From Caenorhabditis elegans (taxonomy: Eukaryota > Nematoda > Chromadorea > Rhabditida > Rhabditidae): DNA of 64,000 nt. This document shows, one piece after another, positions 1 to 11,492 of the stretch (positions within the stretch are counted from its first letter, which is position 1; each line of letters begins with the position of its first letter). The stretch spans positions 10,726,001 to 10,790,000 of the forward strand of contig NC_003282.8 in the NCBI RefSeq assembly GCF_000002985.6, in the 5' to 3' direction. The notes under the pieces were generated by a model, which was not told the origin of the DNA, did not search any database, and was given only the letters and a program-made list of their open reading frames with translations. Both the position numbers and the translations under genes were made by a program.

Positions 1-2571
1 AACGTGCTCAAAATAGTTGGGACATGTCCCTCTCTTTCTGAATTATTGTGTGTTGTTGTGGCTGCAAGGGAATACTAAATCGAGAAGTTCAAATGGCGTG
101 AAATCGGCAGTTTCTTCGTTTCTTACACTTTCCGCCCTCGCAAAAAAGAAAGTGGCTCACAACAATGGGATCGAGTGACCACTTAATTTTAGACCCGGAT
201 GTTTATAACGGTGAAGACTTTTCGAAGGTTCCGTGAAAAGTGGCATTTCTATTTCTGCAAATAAGGGGTCATCCCTCTCTCACGCATCTTTACGTCATCA
301 ACTTGAAATGGCAAATAAGCTTTCAGCAGAAAGTTTGTGGAGCAATACACCTTCTTCTTTTTTTGACTTTTGAAGTTTCAAATTCAAGGGCAGATGAAAT
401 CTTGAACATGCTAGTCATCCCATGTGATATCATCCAAAATTTCAGCAACAACAAAACGAGTATTTTTGCAAAAAAATTTCAAAGATCTTGCAGATGAAAA
501 AAATCTCTACAATGTTGAAAGTCAACAATGTCTACAAAAAAATCTACAATGTCGATGAGATTCGACATTATTACTTTGTGGCTCAAGAAAACATTTCCCC
601 CCGCAACACCTTGGTTTTTCATATCTGATTCTCTAGAAAATGCTGAAAAATATAGGTCAACCCTCACGCATCTGGCATTTTCATTTCAGACATTTTCTGA
701 ACCTAAACTCAAAGCCTAAACTCAGGCACGTTCTCTTTTGGTTTTCTAATTTTTTGCGAAACATATAATGCTAGGAACAAAGAACATTGTAAAATGATAA
801 CATTTTGGAAGTTTTTTAGTTCAAAACTAAACCTATATCTCTAGTTTAGACTCTCAAACTTTTCGAGATTTTTGTTTCACTCAGACTACCAACTTTTGCA
901 GATTTTATTTGTCTTCTTCGATTATATTTTTTGAAATGAAATTCAGCTGCTTTACCAGTTGACATTTCTATTTTCAGCCGGCAGAGTACTCCTGATCCGA
1001 AGCTTTTTCTTCTCGAGCAACCCGTGGAGCAGAGGATTAGTGCAGCTTGCAGCATTTTTTTTTGTAATTTATTTCAGTTGTCTGTGTTTGCGCCAAGTTC
1101 TATGACAATGAATGACGTCGTATTGTGAATGAAATCACATTTTGGAGCAATCTTAATTTTATTGGGAGTCGTGAAAATAAAGAATAACGAAATAAAGAAT
1201 AAAAAACATTTCCTTGAACCAAACCTATCTTTATCCGAAACGAGTCTGCCGAGAGTTGTTGTTGTTTGTAGGAAATAGAAATGGAAAAAGTGCTAAGGAT
1301 TACATGAGTGAAAATCCTAATGATGTGCGAGTAGAAAAGGACAATAAGACATTGGTGACGTGGCTAGACACATTCTGAATCTATCGAAATTATAAATTCA
1401 GAGTTGGAACTGATTACTTGAAGTTGGCGATTGACGTTGATGGCGGAAGAAAAACAGGTGTAAACTTTTCATGAAGTTGCAAATATGAACTCTGACGACG
1501 ATTTGATTTCCGATATTCTGATTTTTTTTGATAGACCTACTCTGGAAATGATCTGAACCTCCATTAGTATTGCTTCACAACTTTTTGCCAACTGACATTT
1601 TTGATAGATACGAAGACAGCCAGGACAGGAACTTCCACCGCTGAGCAATGGGGTGCGTTTTCGAGTCGTGATTAGGGCATTGCGAGTGCACAGTGTCAGC
1701 TTTCACTTTTGAAATTCAACTTCCTGATCCATGGTTCCTAGCCCGTAACTATTTCGCCACCAAAAAAAACTTTGGTCTTCGCAGTTCGCATTCACCTTCG
1801 GGCTAGTTGTTTGGAAATCGTTTTCGGTGAAGTGGTGGTGTCCAACCCCATCAAAATGACATAACCCCTCGAATCCATTCAAGAGGTTCAATACGTCATA
1901 ATGTCTTGTTTCGAACGATCATGAAGTGGCGCGTCCGTCTGACAACGGTTACTAGAGTATCACAAGTTCGCTCTATTGGGAATGAACCGAGAAAAGTACT
2001 GTAGAGATGGGACTGGTGTCTGATGATCTGCGTGAGCGAAACTTGCTAAAGCTGAGAAGAAATTCTTCATTCTTCGGATGTCTCCCGCAATAGGTAATCA
2101 CTCAATATAAATGGTTCTCACAAACATCCTTATTTGAGTTATGAGTTTTTACTGGCCAACCTTTTTTTGAAGTAGCTCACTTTCCTAGGTCTATGCCGGT
2201 GGTACCAATCACCAGAGGTTCAAGAAGCAGTTGAATTGTATTTTTATTTCTGTCCTATACCTTTTTTCGTATCACCTAGACAAGTTTTATTGCTCTAATC
2301 TCTATCAATTCTCTTCCTGAACACCTTCCGCAAGCTAATTATTTTTCATATCCTAAAACTCCGCCTTTTTATTCCCATGGTTAAGCGGGCTGGGCAGCGC
2401 GGGGAGGGCTGCGTCTCTCTCTTGCATTTTTAAATGGAGGTGGAGTCACCCGGAATATATATATATACCGCCCCTGTTGTGCCCTTTCATCATCAAACAC
2501 TTCTCAGCTTTGCCTTCTTCATCGCCTTCGTTCACACCGTCTTCATTTTTCAACAAGTTTGAAACGAAACC
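1..2571. other. Upstream non-coding stretch with coding-like remnants
   Basis: I find no gene model with a start, splice sites and stop. The interval 1440-2100 is less AT-rich than its surroundings and has short open stretches on both strands (for example 1703-1891 on the minus strand), but all are broken by stops and resemble no family I know. It could be a decayed gene or transposon copy. The last 120 bp form the promoter of the peptide gene at 2572. Confidence 0.35.
2455..2467 (+). promoter_or_regulatory. TATA-box-like alternating AT tract
   Basis: A 13-bp alternating A/T run lies 105-117 bp upstream of the ATG at 2572, within a GC-rich flank (2390-2415 and 2468-2475). Position and composition fit a TATA element for the peptide gene. 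No other gene is near on the plus strand. Confidence 0.5.
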
Positions 2572-3003
2572 ATGTTCGTCGGACCACATCGTTGTTTTTT
2601 GATTTCCCTCATTGTGTACACCCTTACCGTAACCACTTCATCAGCTCGATTAATTCTCGAAGACACAACAGTTAGGTCAGAAGAGGACTCAGGTCCTTCA
2701 TGTCCGGTGTTAGCTGATGAACCAGTTGGAGAAGTTATGGAACGAATTTGTGATATGTGCCACGAACTTAGTTCACATTCAAGACCCAATATGAGGGTGG
2801 AATGCAGGTAGGCATTGTTTGTTTTTTGCTAGAAATTTATTTTTTCCTTTTTTTGTTGATAAAACTGCTTGATAAAATTTAATTTTTTTTTTAACAATAA
2901 AGTTAATTTCAGAGCCGACTGCTTCACAACAGACGCTTTCCGAGAGTGCCTGAAACTCTTCACGCCACGCCGTCATACCAGGCATCTTCGTCAGAAGTAC
3001 TAA
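2572..3003 (+). CDS. CHH/ITP-family neuropeptide precursor
   Basis: Two exons, 2572-2807 and 2913-3003, encode 108 residues. Residues 1-25 form a signal peptide (hydrophobic LISLIVYTLTV ending in SSA). The mature part has six cysteines in the spacing of the crustacean hyperglycemic hormone / insect ion transport peptide superfamily: one single Cys, then ICDMC, then ECRADCF, then RECLKLF. ECRADCF..D.F..C is the typical core, and six Cys make three disulphides in this family. The intron falls inside the Arg codon after the fourth Cys. The C-terminus is basic (residues RRHTRHLRQKY) and has no Gly amidation signal. The role as a secreted peptide hormone is inferred from the family. I recall worm CHH-like genes being described, and this appears to be one (ZC168.2). 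Confidence 0.85.
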
Positions 3004-3634
3004 AACCCACTGCTCTACCCAACTCCCAAGTGCTCTTCTACACGGTTTTTTCTACATTTTATTTTTCTCTTGGAATCTAGAATCTCTGAATCTTATTTCT
3101 CCGGGTTCGTCGCCATGATTTCTCCTAACCGTATTTTGTTGTCTCAGGATTCTTGCTCACTTTCACTACCTCTATCGCTTTCATCTCTTTGTCAAAAATA
3201 CGCTTTTTCTTTGGTATCCGGTGCAAACCACGATTCCCAGTTGACCTTTTTTGTTTAAATTTAAATTCGCTAGGTTTTAGAAAAGTTTTAAAGCTGGGCT
3301 AGTTCGTTGTTCTGAAAAATTTTTCATATTTTTTATCAATTAGAATCGTAGGAAAAATTAGCGCATTTTATAATAAACACTGAAAAGTTTTCTGAGCAAA
3401 ATCTAGTCTATCTTGTTCAAATTCATGTTTCCCCCAGTCTACCGGTTATTAAACTTTCAATTGTGATACACGTAATACAATGATCCCTTCCAGTTCAACC
3501 CACACACTCCCTCGCATTGTTCATTGAAGATCTCCATATTGTCGTCATCTGTATATGAATGCATTTTTGAATATATCAAGTTTTGAATAGAATTTTATTG
3601 TTTTTTGCTTCTTTTTTTTTCAAAAAAAAAAACC

Positions 3635-3707
3635 TTCTTTTATTTATTAAAAAGATCCTCCAAAATGGCGAGGGTGGAGGCATCTTTTTAAACAAAAAAT
3701 AAAAGAA
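3635..3707. repeat. 73-nt fold-back hairpin
   Basis: The lower stem pairs TTCTTTTATTT (3635-3645) with AAATAAAAGAA (3697-3707). The upper stem pairs AAAAAGATCCTCCA (3648-3661) with TGGAGGCATCTTTTT (3675-3689), interrupted only by one bulged C. The loop is about 12 nt. The size resembles a worm pre-miRNA hairpin, but a small inverted-repeat remnant is equally possible. Confidence 0.55.
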
Positions 3708-4730
3708 TAATAGAAATTAAATTTCGGTCAGCCAGAACAGCGGAAGTCGCGTTTTTTTGCACATGAACATGCTCAAAGAAAATCAAAAAGCGTCTAGACG
3801 TCACTTTATTGGAAAGATATAAAAATATTGAAAATTGATATTTTGAATGGGTTCCGGCGACACATCGAATTCTTTAAACTGTTTCGGAGCTCAGACATCA
3901 CGAGAAACTTTTTGAAAAAAAATTGAGGGAGCGTGTCAAGAAAAAAAAATTAGAGACAGATATGATGTGTTATGAAGATTTCATATTTTTTGTTTAAATT
4001 ATAACATTTGTATGTGAGGTACCTTAAACTCTGGTGTTTATAAAACATGTTTACAATATTCAAAGTTTTTCCAAAATATAAAACGTAGTCTATATCGAAT
4101 TAAAGTCGAATTTTCTTGATGTCTGGAGCTTTTATACCCCAACACGTCAGAGATGGGTACATTTTATCAAGGGAACATTTTTCAAAAACATAATTAATTT
4201 TTTGTATCTAGTAAGCCTATAAGGTAAGCTTTCTAGGGTAGACGCCAAAATGAGTGTCTGCCTCGAAGGCCTGCCTCGTGCCTACTTACGTTCCTACTAT
4301 CAGAGTGCATAAGCTTTCAATAATTTTATTGAAATAATACACCGCTCACGCCAGAATGGACAGGCACATGGGCAGGCAGGCATAAAATTGACACGTAAGA
4401 CGGAGGCCAGTTTTTATTTTCATGTTAATGAGTTTCTGATGTTGTAAAACTAGATTTATCCACTGGATATGTCTCCTAATTTATTACCCTTCGGCTAATT
4501 TTCTACAACTTTTCAACCTGCCAAAAAACTTGCATATCGCAATTCAGACAAAAAACACATTCACATCACACAAAATACGCGTTTTGCTCCAAATTCTTCT
4601 AACCGCTTCCTTTCGCGAAATGGGAATTCAAATTTAAATTTTCGCAAATTTTGTGAATTATATTATTTCGAAATTCTGAAAAATATTCCATTGCTTTTGG
4701 GTAAGATGCTTCCCCATCTCCCACGCATTC

Positions 4731-5060
4731 TCATTGTGTGTCGTTTTTTTTTGAATAAATGTGGTTTACAAGCGACACGTGCAGATTGTTGACTGGAACC
4801 ACTCGCGTCCAAAAACGACTTGGTGCAGAAATAAATACATCTGTGTGGTGAAGAATTTCAATTATTTCTAGGCGCCACTCCAATTTATGAATTTGCGCAA
4901 CGATGACGCTTTGAAATGTGTGGGATGCAAATGGGGTTGTAGTTAATTTTTGAGCAGCACAAGTTAGAAATTTGGAACGATTCCACAGATCGATCTGACC
5001 TATAAACTGCAGTGTCATTGGATCCATAGAAATACCACATATGACTCTTTGAGTCGGCAT
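4731..5060 (-). CDS. Uncharacterised 109-codon ORF (doubtful)
   Basis: Single open frame from an ATG in good context (AAAAATGCC) to TGA. Its composition is less AT-rich than the flanks and the translation looks protein-like (for example QIHKLEWRLEIIEILHH), but I recognise no domain, signal peptide or membrane segment. No partner exons or poly(A) signal were found. It could be a small single-exon gene, a leftover exon or chance. Confidence 0.22.
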   Translation of the reverse strand: MPTQRVICGISMDPMTLQFIGQIDLWNRSKFLTCAAQKLTTTPFASHTFQSVIVAQIHKLEWRLEIIEILHHTDVFISAPSRFWTRVVPVNNLHVSLVNHIYSKKNDTQ

Positions 5061-7090
5061 TTTTATAACGTTCAATCGTAAAAAAAACCCAATTGAAAAT
5101 TTGTGATCTCAGCCGGAATGAATTAAGTTTGATTTGATTTAGTGGTGGTTTTCTCCAGATAAACCAAATTTTCCAGTTCTTTCTTTACTATGAAAAATTA
5201 GAAGGTCATATTTCTACTTCTTCTTTAGAGCTAAAATTAATTACAAAGTGGTAGACGTCTCGAGAAACTTGAGAAGCATACTTCAAATTAGTAAAAACTA
5301 CAGTAACCCGATTGGTAAAAGTTGAATTATTGGATGATGTCGCTAAAAATAACCCCTAGGTAAACCGTTTTTGATTGCTAAAATTGCATTGTTAAGTTCA
5401 GAATGTAAAACCTTATAAACTTAAATTTCCACTGGATTAGATCGTGGCGAGACCCATTCAGAAAACAGTGCGCACCTTTGAAATCACAACTTTCACAATA
5501 AGAACCTTGAATTTAAAACTACAATCTGATTTTCAAAAATTCGAGATTGTTCGGTTTTTTAATTCAAGATTTTTAATATTTTTGTGGGTGTTTTCAGAGT
5601 TTTCCGAAACCCACTTCAGTGTTTGATTTCTCTTGTTTACAGAGCATCTATTAATAAGGAAATTTTCTATTGTGCTTGTACACTCGGTTCCCAATCACAT
5701 TTCGGTTTCTCGGAAAGTTTGAAAAAACGGCGTCATTATCCCTAGAATCAGCAAAATTGGGGGAAATAACAGCTTCCCGGTCTTTTATTTTTCAGATTTA
5801 ATCCAAATCATAGTGCAGAGCTCGATGAGCACACTTAAAAACAGCATGAAGCCACTTTGGTGTACCTGCTTTTGGTATTTGCAGAAGCTGCAACACATCT
5901 GTTGACATCATTAATTGAAATTAGCTGAAAATTGAAAAGAGCAGACACATCAACAGCTGTGCATGCGCTGTCAGTCATTAAAGTTTTAAATGCTTCAGTG
6001 GAAAATGGGAAGAAAATTGAACCGAAATAGATAGCAAAAAAGGTTATTATAGATGATGTGAACCGGCTGAAGTTCACCAGCTGCTCATCAAAAAAAAAAC
6101 TTCTGCAAATTCTGTTGTAAAAACGTCATAAGGGCACAAAAAAGAGAGCTTGCACTCAATTTCTATAGTTCTGAAATTATTGAAAATTCCAAATTCAGGT
6201 GAAATTTTCAGATTATATTAGTTTACTCAGTTGTTCCAGCGTGATCAAAAATAATTACGATTTTTGTCAGAAATGACTAATAACGTATATTTTTAGTCTA
6301 AGGAACTGACCGATCTTCTACTATTACTATTAAATGTCATGAAGGTCAGGTGGAAATCATTAGAAACCTATTATTTTTAAGTCAACTTTTACTTTTCTAC
6401 TAGAAACATACATAACAGGGACTACAAAACGTGAGCAGGTGGAATCATTTGAGATGTTCAGTGAGCAAATGTAGCAGGATGAAATTGCACTTTTGGAGTT
6501 TTCTTTTCTTAAAAAATCATTCAATATTTCACCAAAACTTTCGCACGGGAACATTTTTTAACACGGGAAATTTCTTGATCTTTGTAAAACCTTATTAGTT
6601 GCGATTTGTTATTAACTTAACTCGATGATGCAATATGGGAGTCGAAAATAATGAACGTGAGAACTTAAATCAGTTTGTGTCTACTATTTTCAGATTATGA
6701 TCCTGTTTTCTTTTGCTATGTAATTTCTTTTTGTTGTGATATTCGAATAAATTTTTCTTTCGAATCAAAAACCCACGTCAATGATTATTTAGCTGTACGG
6801 TATTGAATGTGGGATCTCGTATAAAATAACTAAGTAATCATGTAATTTATTTCATAGTTGGTGAGAAGAAAGTGAGATAATTGTACCCGGCAGTTGAAAT
6901 TTTCAGGTGGCGTGTTCAAGATAATTCCGCAGCTCCAAATTGAGTGACCTGCAAAAATAAAAATTGCACGAAAAAAAAGACTACATAATCGAGTTTGTTT
7001 ATTTCGTTATTGTTTTCTCAAACAAAACAGTAAAAATATATGACAGGGTATTTTTTATTTTTCAATATCAGTCCTATTTTATTTCCTTTT

Positions 7091-8578
7091 TTACCTGGAT
7101 ATTTTGAGAGCGCTCTCCAACGAAATTAGACACTTGATCTTCGGAATATCGAGATTGCTTCGATTTGTTACTGACACGAGCCCCATTGAATCGAGAGATG
7201 CGATCTGGAACCTTTGGATGAGAAATTTTTCTAGGCGAAATGAAGAGAATGTATAGTGCAACATACAACACTTTTGAGATCAAATCCTGTAATAGTCGAT
7301 TCATTGATTTTGAGAAGCGTTTCGTAAATACAAATTATTCTTTGAAGATCTGCAGCTTTTGGACCGAGATCTTTGGCAAGTCGATTTTCTTCTAAACGCA
7401 GCTCTTTCTTTTCTGATCTCTTTTCTCGGCCGTGGTTCTGAAAAAAACGGAAAATTATTATTTCTGGAATAAATTATGTGCAACCTTTACGAAAAATCGG
7501 CAGTCTGATTGATGAGGATTATTGCTGGCACAGTATGCGGCTATGAGAAGATATCTGAAATAAAAATTTACTGGAATTTCTGGAAGAACTACATATTTTC
7601 TGTTGAGTATTTTTAGATACCTCATGGCGAGCGGCATGGCATCAAAACTGTTCTCGTTCTCCTTGGCCAGATTCTCTCCGACAACATTCCCGAGCTTTTC
7701 TCCAGATGATCTATTGAGGCATTCTTTTGCCAGTGTAGAGTCGAATTTATCGCCGGTTCTCCGCTCATCATACATTAGCCACGCATCAGATATCTGGAAT
7801 TGTAGTGATGGATTTAACATTGTTTTTAAAAAACTTACAATTGATAGAAGAATATTCGGTGACTTGCAGGCCATGAACAGTGACTGGCAAGCAACGTGAA
7901 GAAATTGCGCGTTGATTTTTGGATTTGCACGAGAAATAAGAACTTTGGTAGTTTCTACTGATGGTGCAGGTATGTGAAACTCTACAACTGGAAGATGGCT
8001 CAGATTAATGTGATATTGGTTCAAGCAGGATGGTGCACTCGTCACAAATCGAATCGTTATTTCTTGTATAGCTTTGTAAGAATCGAATAAGCATTGTAAT
8101 GGAACAGGAGGATAGTCTGTTATCGCTTGTGCATTATCAAGAAAAATGACAATTTTTCTATTAGTTTCGTCTGGCCTGAAAATATTTAAAATTTAATTAA
8201 CAAGAAAATACACTTACCATTGGACATATTTATACAGGTTATCGCAAAAATTCTCAGCTCTGTCACCTCTAGTCTTGAAACCTAAACTCGATGCCAGTGA
8301 ATCGAATAACAATTTCAGCGATCCATCCGCATAGAGGAAGTCTCCAAGCACACAAACCTATAAAAATAGATTGTGAATTTTGAAATTGTTTGAAATTTTT
8401 AATTGTTTTGAAATTGAAGTTGTAAAACACGAACCCAATCGTTTTCAGGTTTTCTCAGAAGTTGACGAACAATTTCACTTCTTCCGCTTCCATCTTCTCC
8501 GAAAATGTGGACATGAGAAATAATTCGCGAGTTGTTAAATAAGAGCATTTTTAGACGTCTTATCTCACAATTTTCCAT
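7091..8578 (-). CDS. orc-5: Origin recognition complex subunit 5
   Basis: Six exons (8435-8578, 8218-8357, 7621-8175, 7485-7554, 7272-7437, 7091-7230) give 404 residues, close to animal ORC5 (about 435). ORC5 is an AAA+ subunit of the complex that marks replication origins and loads MCM. The N-terminus has a Walker A-like loop GEDGSGRS and a Walker B-like IVIFLDNA. The C-terminal part matches the ORC5 hallmark: YLLIAAYCASNNPHQSD, RFFVKNHG, LGPKAADLQRI and, in the last exon, ASLDSMGLV...IKCLISLESALKI. The last intron is only 41 nt (7231-7271) and is needed to restore frame. The Walker A lysine is replaced by Arg. The gene is divergent from cyb-1 across a shared promoter. I recall it as ZC168.3. 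Confidence 0.93.
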
Positions 8579-9455
8579 TTTGCTAAAAATAAAAAACTAT
8601 GATATGGATAAAATGACTGATTTTTCAGCCTTGAAATAAAAACAAAAAAAACTTTCTTCCAGTAAAAACTGTTTTCAAGTTGGCGGGTATTCAATGGAGC
8701 AGGTTTACTTGGCTAAACTAAGCGCGATGCGAAATAACGGAGTGTCGTATTGCAGCGCGAACCTTGAAAATAAAATCATTTGCTCTTGAAACTTTGCGAT
8801 TATTAAAGTTTTGATCGGATCTCCCTCAATTTTTCGGCGCCAAGAATTTATTTTTTGCAAAAACCTTCAATGGAACGATTATTTTCCAACGCAGGTTTCC
8901 CTATTTGAATCTTTGCCACATAGACCGGTTCATTTTATTCATTATTCGATTCTTGAACAAAAACAATCTTTTTTTCTTTGGCTTATCGTTATCAAATACC
9001 TAACTTTGGAGCTTTATTAATATTCTAGGTTCATTTGTAATTCATCTTTTAACGTCTGTTCTTCATTCATCCTAGGTGACATATTTAATCGATATTACCC
9101 TTCGCGATTCCCCCCTCCTACCACCAAGCACCATCTTGGTGTGGGGGAGTTGCGCTCCGTTGGACAATCGCTGCACGCGGAACATTCGAATCCCATTTGT
9201 CGATATTCTTGTATTTAGTGCAAACAATTCTTAATAGGCTCCTCACGTGACCTTAACATGTTCGCCGTGTAGAAACTATTTACACGTTGTGTTCTATTTA
9301 GATAAAATCATAACCTTTCTGTCAGATTTTGTAAAACGTCCAGTATTTCTCAACTTACCAATTTTCTACTAGCAATCAAAGGTTCTTTCTCACTTTTTAT
9401 TTTATTATCTCTTGGAACTTGCAAACAATCGTTTATTGCAGCGAAAGGCCTCAAT
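8579..9455. promoter_or_regulatory. Shared divergent promoter of orc-5 and cyb-1
   Basis: 877 bp separate the start codons of two cell-cycle genes. Near the orc-5 end are GC-rich words close to the E2F consensus TTTSSCGC: GCGCGAA read from 8755, and GGCGCC at 8836-8841 within TTTTTCGGCGCCAAG. A small inverted repeat CACCAAG / CTTGGTG lies within 9121-9147. A trans-splice acceptor (TTTATTGCAG, ending 9441) sits 14 bp before the cyb-1 ATG. Co-regulation is an inference. Confidence 0.5.
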
Positions 9456-10752
9456 ATGCTAAGAGCCACCAACAACAGACGAACATCGAATAATGTGGAA
9501 AAGGATAGCCTCCAGGTACAAGGTGTTTACAAACTAAAAACTATAATTATCATTCAGATGGCTAAGCACGGAAACGGACCATTGAAGCCCGTCAATGCGC
9601 AAGGTCTTCAGACGAAAAGAGAAGCTCGAGAGATTCTTGCACTCAAGCCATCCAATCCAGCTCCAGTCGAAACTGCGCAAAAGTCACAGAGAATCAACCT
9701 CCAGGATGCTGAGACTAAATGTCTTGCTATGGCCGACGACATATACAAGTATCTCGTTCATCACGAGAAAAAGTATCTTCTTGAGGAGTGCTTCATGGAG
9801 GGAGGAGAGCCCACTCCCAAGATGCGTCGCATTCTCGTCGATTGGCTTGTCCAAGTTCATGTTCGATTCCATCTCACACCTGAGACACTTCACTTGACTG
9901 TCTTCATTCTGGATCGCATGCTTCAGAAGAAGGTCACCTCCAAGGCGGATCTTCAGCTTCTTGGAATTTCAGCTATGTGAGAGTTTTTATTCAATTTTAA
10001 AACGTAACATATAGGGATTACTAATTGTGTATCCTTTAAAAATGTTTTGTTTCAGGTTCGTTGCCTCCAAGTTCGAAGAGGTTTACCTCCCAGACATCCA
10101 CGACTACGAGTTCATCACTGAGAACACATACAGCAAGAAGCAGATCTTGGCAATGGAGCAAACAATCCTTAACTCGTTGAACTTTGACTTGTCCTGCCCA
10201 TCTTCGCTTGTCTTCCTCCGCTGTCTCTCAAGAATTCTCTCCGAAAACGATGCCAGCCCAATCGATAATCAAGCTTTCTGTTATACTTACAATATCTCCA
10301 AGTGTCTCGGAGAGCTCGCACTGCTCGATTCGGTTATGGCCTCGACCCCAAGGTCCCACATTGCTTCTGCTTCGATGATCATCGCTCTTGAAGTTCATCC
10401 TGTTGACGGAATCGAGGCGGAGAATGCTGTATCGGTCATTTGGTACATTTTAAAGCTTATATTTTTATTTTAATATCAACATTTTTAGCAAACAGCTCGG
10501 AGCCTCTAAGAAAGTCATTGAGGATGCTGTCGCTTTGCTCGCCGAAGTCTCGTATAAGAACTTCAAACAGGGGAAGCTTGTCGCTATTAAGGTATTGAAT
10601 CATCGAAGTATTCCAATAAACATAATTATTTGCAGAATAAGTATCAATCAAGCAAGCTTGCACAAGTTTCCAACTTGATGACCGACGACGTACTCGAGAA
10701 AATCAATCGGATGGGCCAGAATGCAAAAGTGGACGCATCAGAAATGGAATGA
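9456..10752 (+). CDS. cyb-1: Cyclin B1
   Basis: Five exons (9456-9515, 9558-9976, 10056-10442, 10489-10591, 10636-10752) encode 361 residues. The cyclin box starts near residue 110: MRRILVDWLVQVHVRFHL, ETLHLTVFILDRML, then FVASKFEEVYLPDIHDYEFITE and the second fold SCPSSLVFLRCLS. These are B-type cyclin signatures. Cyclin B activates CDK1 for entry into M phase and is destroyed by the APC. Candidate RxxL destruction motifs lie near residues 45-50 (REIL). The first intron (42 nt) is stop-free and in frame, and exon 2 opens with an in-frame ATG. AATAAA follows the stop at 10767-10772. The N-terminal residues MLRATNNRRTS match my memory of C. elegans CYB-1 (ZC168.4). Confidence 0.95.
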
Positions 10753-10802
10753 GCACTTCGATCCGAAATAAACATTTTGTACCATTCAGTCTTTCTTGAT
10801 TC

Positions 10803-10964
10803 TTATGTTTCTTCCTTCATTGCTTTTCTTTTCGGCTCCTTTCCATTTTTTAACTCCTCCAGTCGTTTCCACGTCAATCTGGTCACACCCGTACATTGAT
10901 TGTAAATTGGTGAACATTCGTTGAGCGACCATACACCACCTCCCATATTATTCAATTTGTCCAT
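10803..10964 (-). CDS. Possible 53-residue small protein
   Basis: Open frame from ATG (context CAAAATGG) to TAA, convergent with cyb-1 and ending 51 bp past its stop. The translation has two Cys (LNECSPIYNQC), a Trp-containing TRLTWKRLEELKN stretch and a very basic tail (GKEPKRKAMKEET). No domain is recognised. The composition is coding-like and the residue pattern does not look random, but no poly(A) signal or partner exon is visible. Confidence 0.35.
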   Translation of the reverse strand: MDKLNNMGGGVWSLNECSPIYNQCTGVTRLTWKRLEELKNGKEPKRKAMKEET

Positions 10965-11492
10965 TTTGAAATTTAAAATTTCACTAAAAATTTTTATCAC
11001 AACTTTTCGCGCCCTCTTTTGTATCGATCTCGTATTTAATTATTGAAACCACACTGCTGTAAGACTCACCGTCCTCATCTCTGTTGTTGTAACTAGAAGG
11101 ACCAAAAACTTTCTGATGAAACCTATGTGCTATTAAATTTTGTTAAATGGAATTACTATAAATCATGTACTAAATAAGTGATGGAGTAGTCTGAAGGTTC
11201 TAGGGGGTCTCCTGCGCAATGACGCGACGAACTTAAACCAGTCAACAAGCATAAAAACAAGTAGGCTCCACCCACTTTAACCTTGAATTCTGTGTGCCGA
11301 ACCCGGGGTCAAGTGGCTTTTCGGCCAATTACTCATCGGTTTGTTACAGCACTGGCGGTCACTTCTCGCCGAATTTTCTCAAAATGTGTAATAATGAAGC
11401 TGCAATTTCTCTGCGTATCAATCTCTAACGCTCTGCTGTAATGACTACAAAAGTGACCATCGAAAACGAGAATTTCATACATTCCACTCGAA
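10965..11492. other. Intergenic, promoter of ground-like gene
   Basis: 528 bp between the small ORF and the ground-like gene. I see no open frame or repeat. It has moderately GC-rich patches around 11200-11240 and 11290-11320, and presumably carries the promoter of the gene at 11493. Confidence 0.35.

Larger units (their letters stand above)
3004..7090. other. Intergenic stretch with repeats and weak ORFs
   Basis: About 4 kb between the peptide gene and orc-5. It holds a fold-back hairpin (3635-3707), two fragments of a GCCTGCCT-type dispersed repeat (4261-4295 and 4360-4384) and one ORF of 109 codons that is listed separately. The minus-strand open frame around 5835-6090 reads like a hydrophobic protein piece (FFAIYFGSIFFPF) but has no usable ATG or partner exons; it may be a decayed membrane-protein gene. 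Nothing else is convincing. Confidence 0.35.

Noticed and set aside
846-1055. 69-codon minus-strand frame with basic, Cys-containing translation
   Set aside because: No good start, no partner exons and no recognised pattern; probably chance.
7145-7300. Alternative ending of orc-5 reading straight through 7231-7271 to an early stop
   Set aside because: The spliced version regains similarity to the ORC5 C-terminus and makes the total CDS length a multiple of three.
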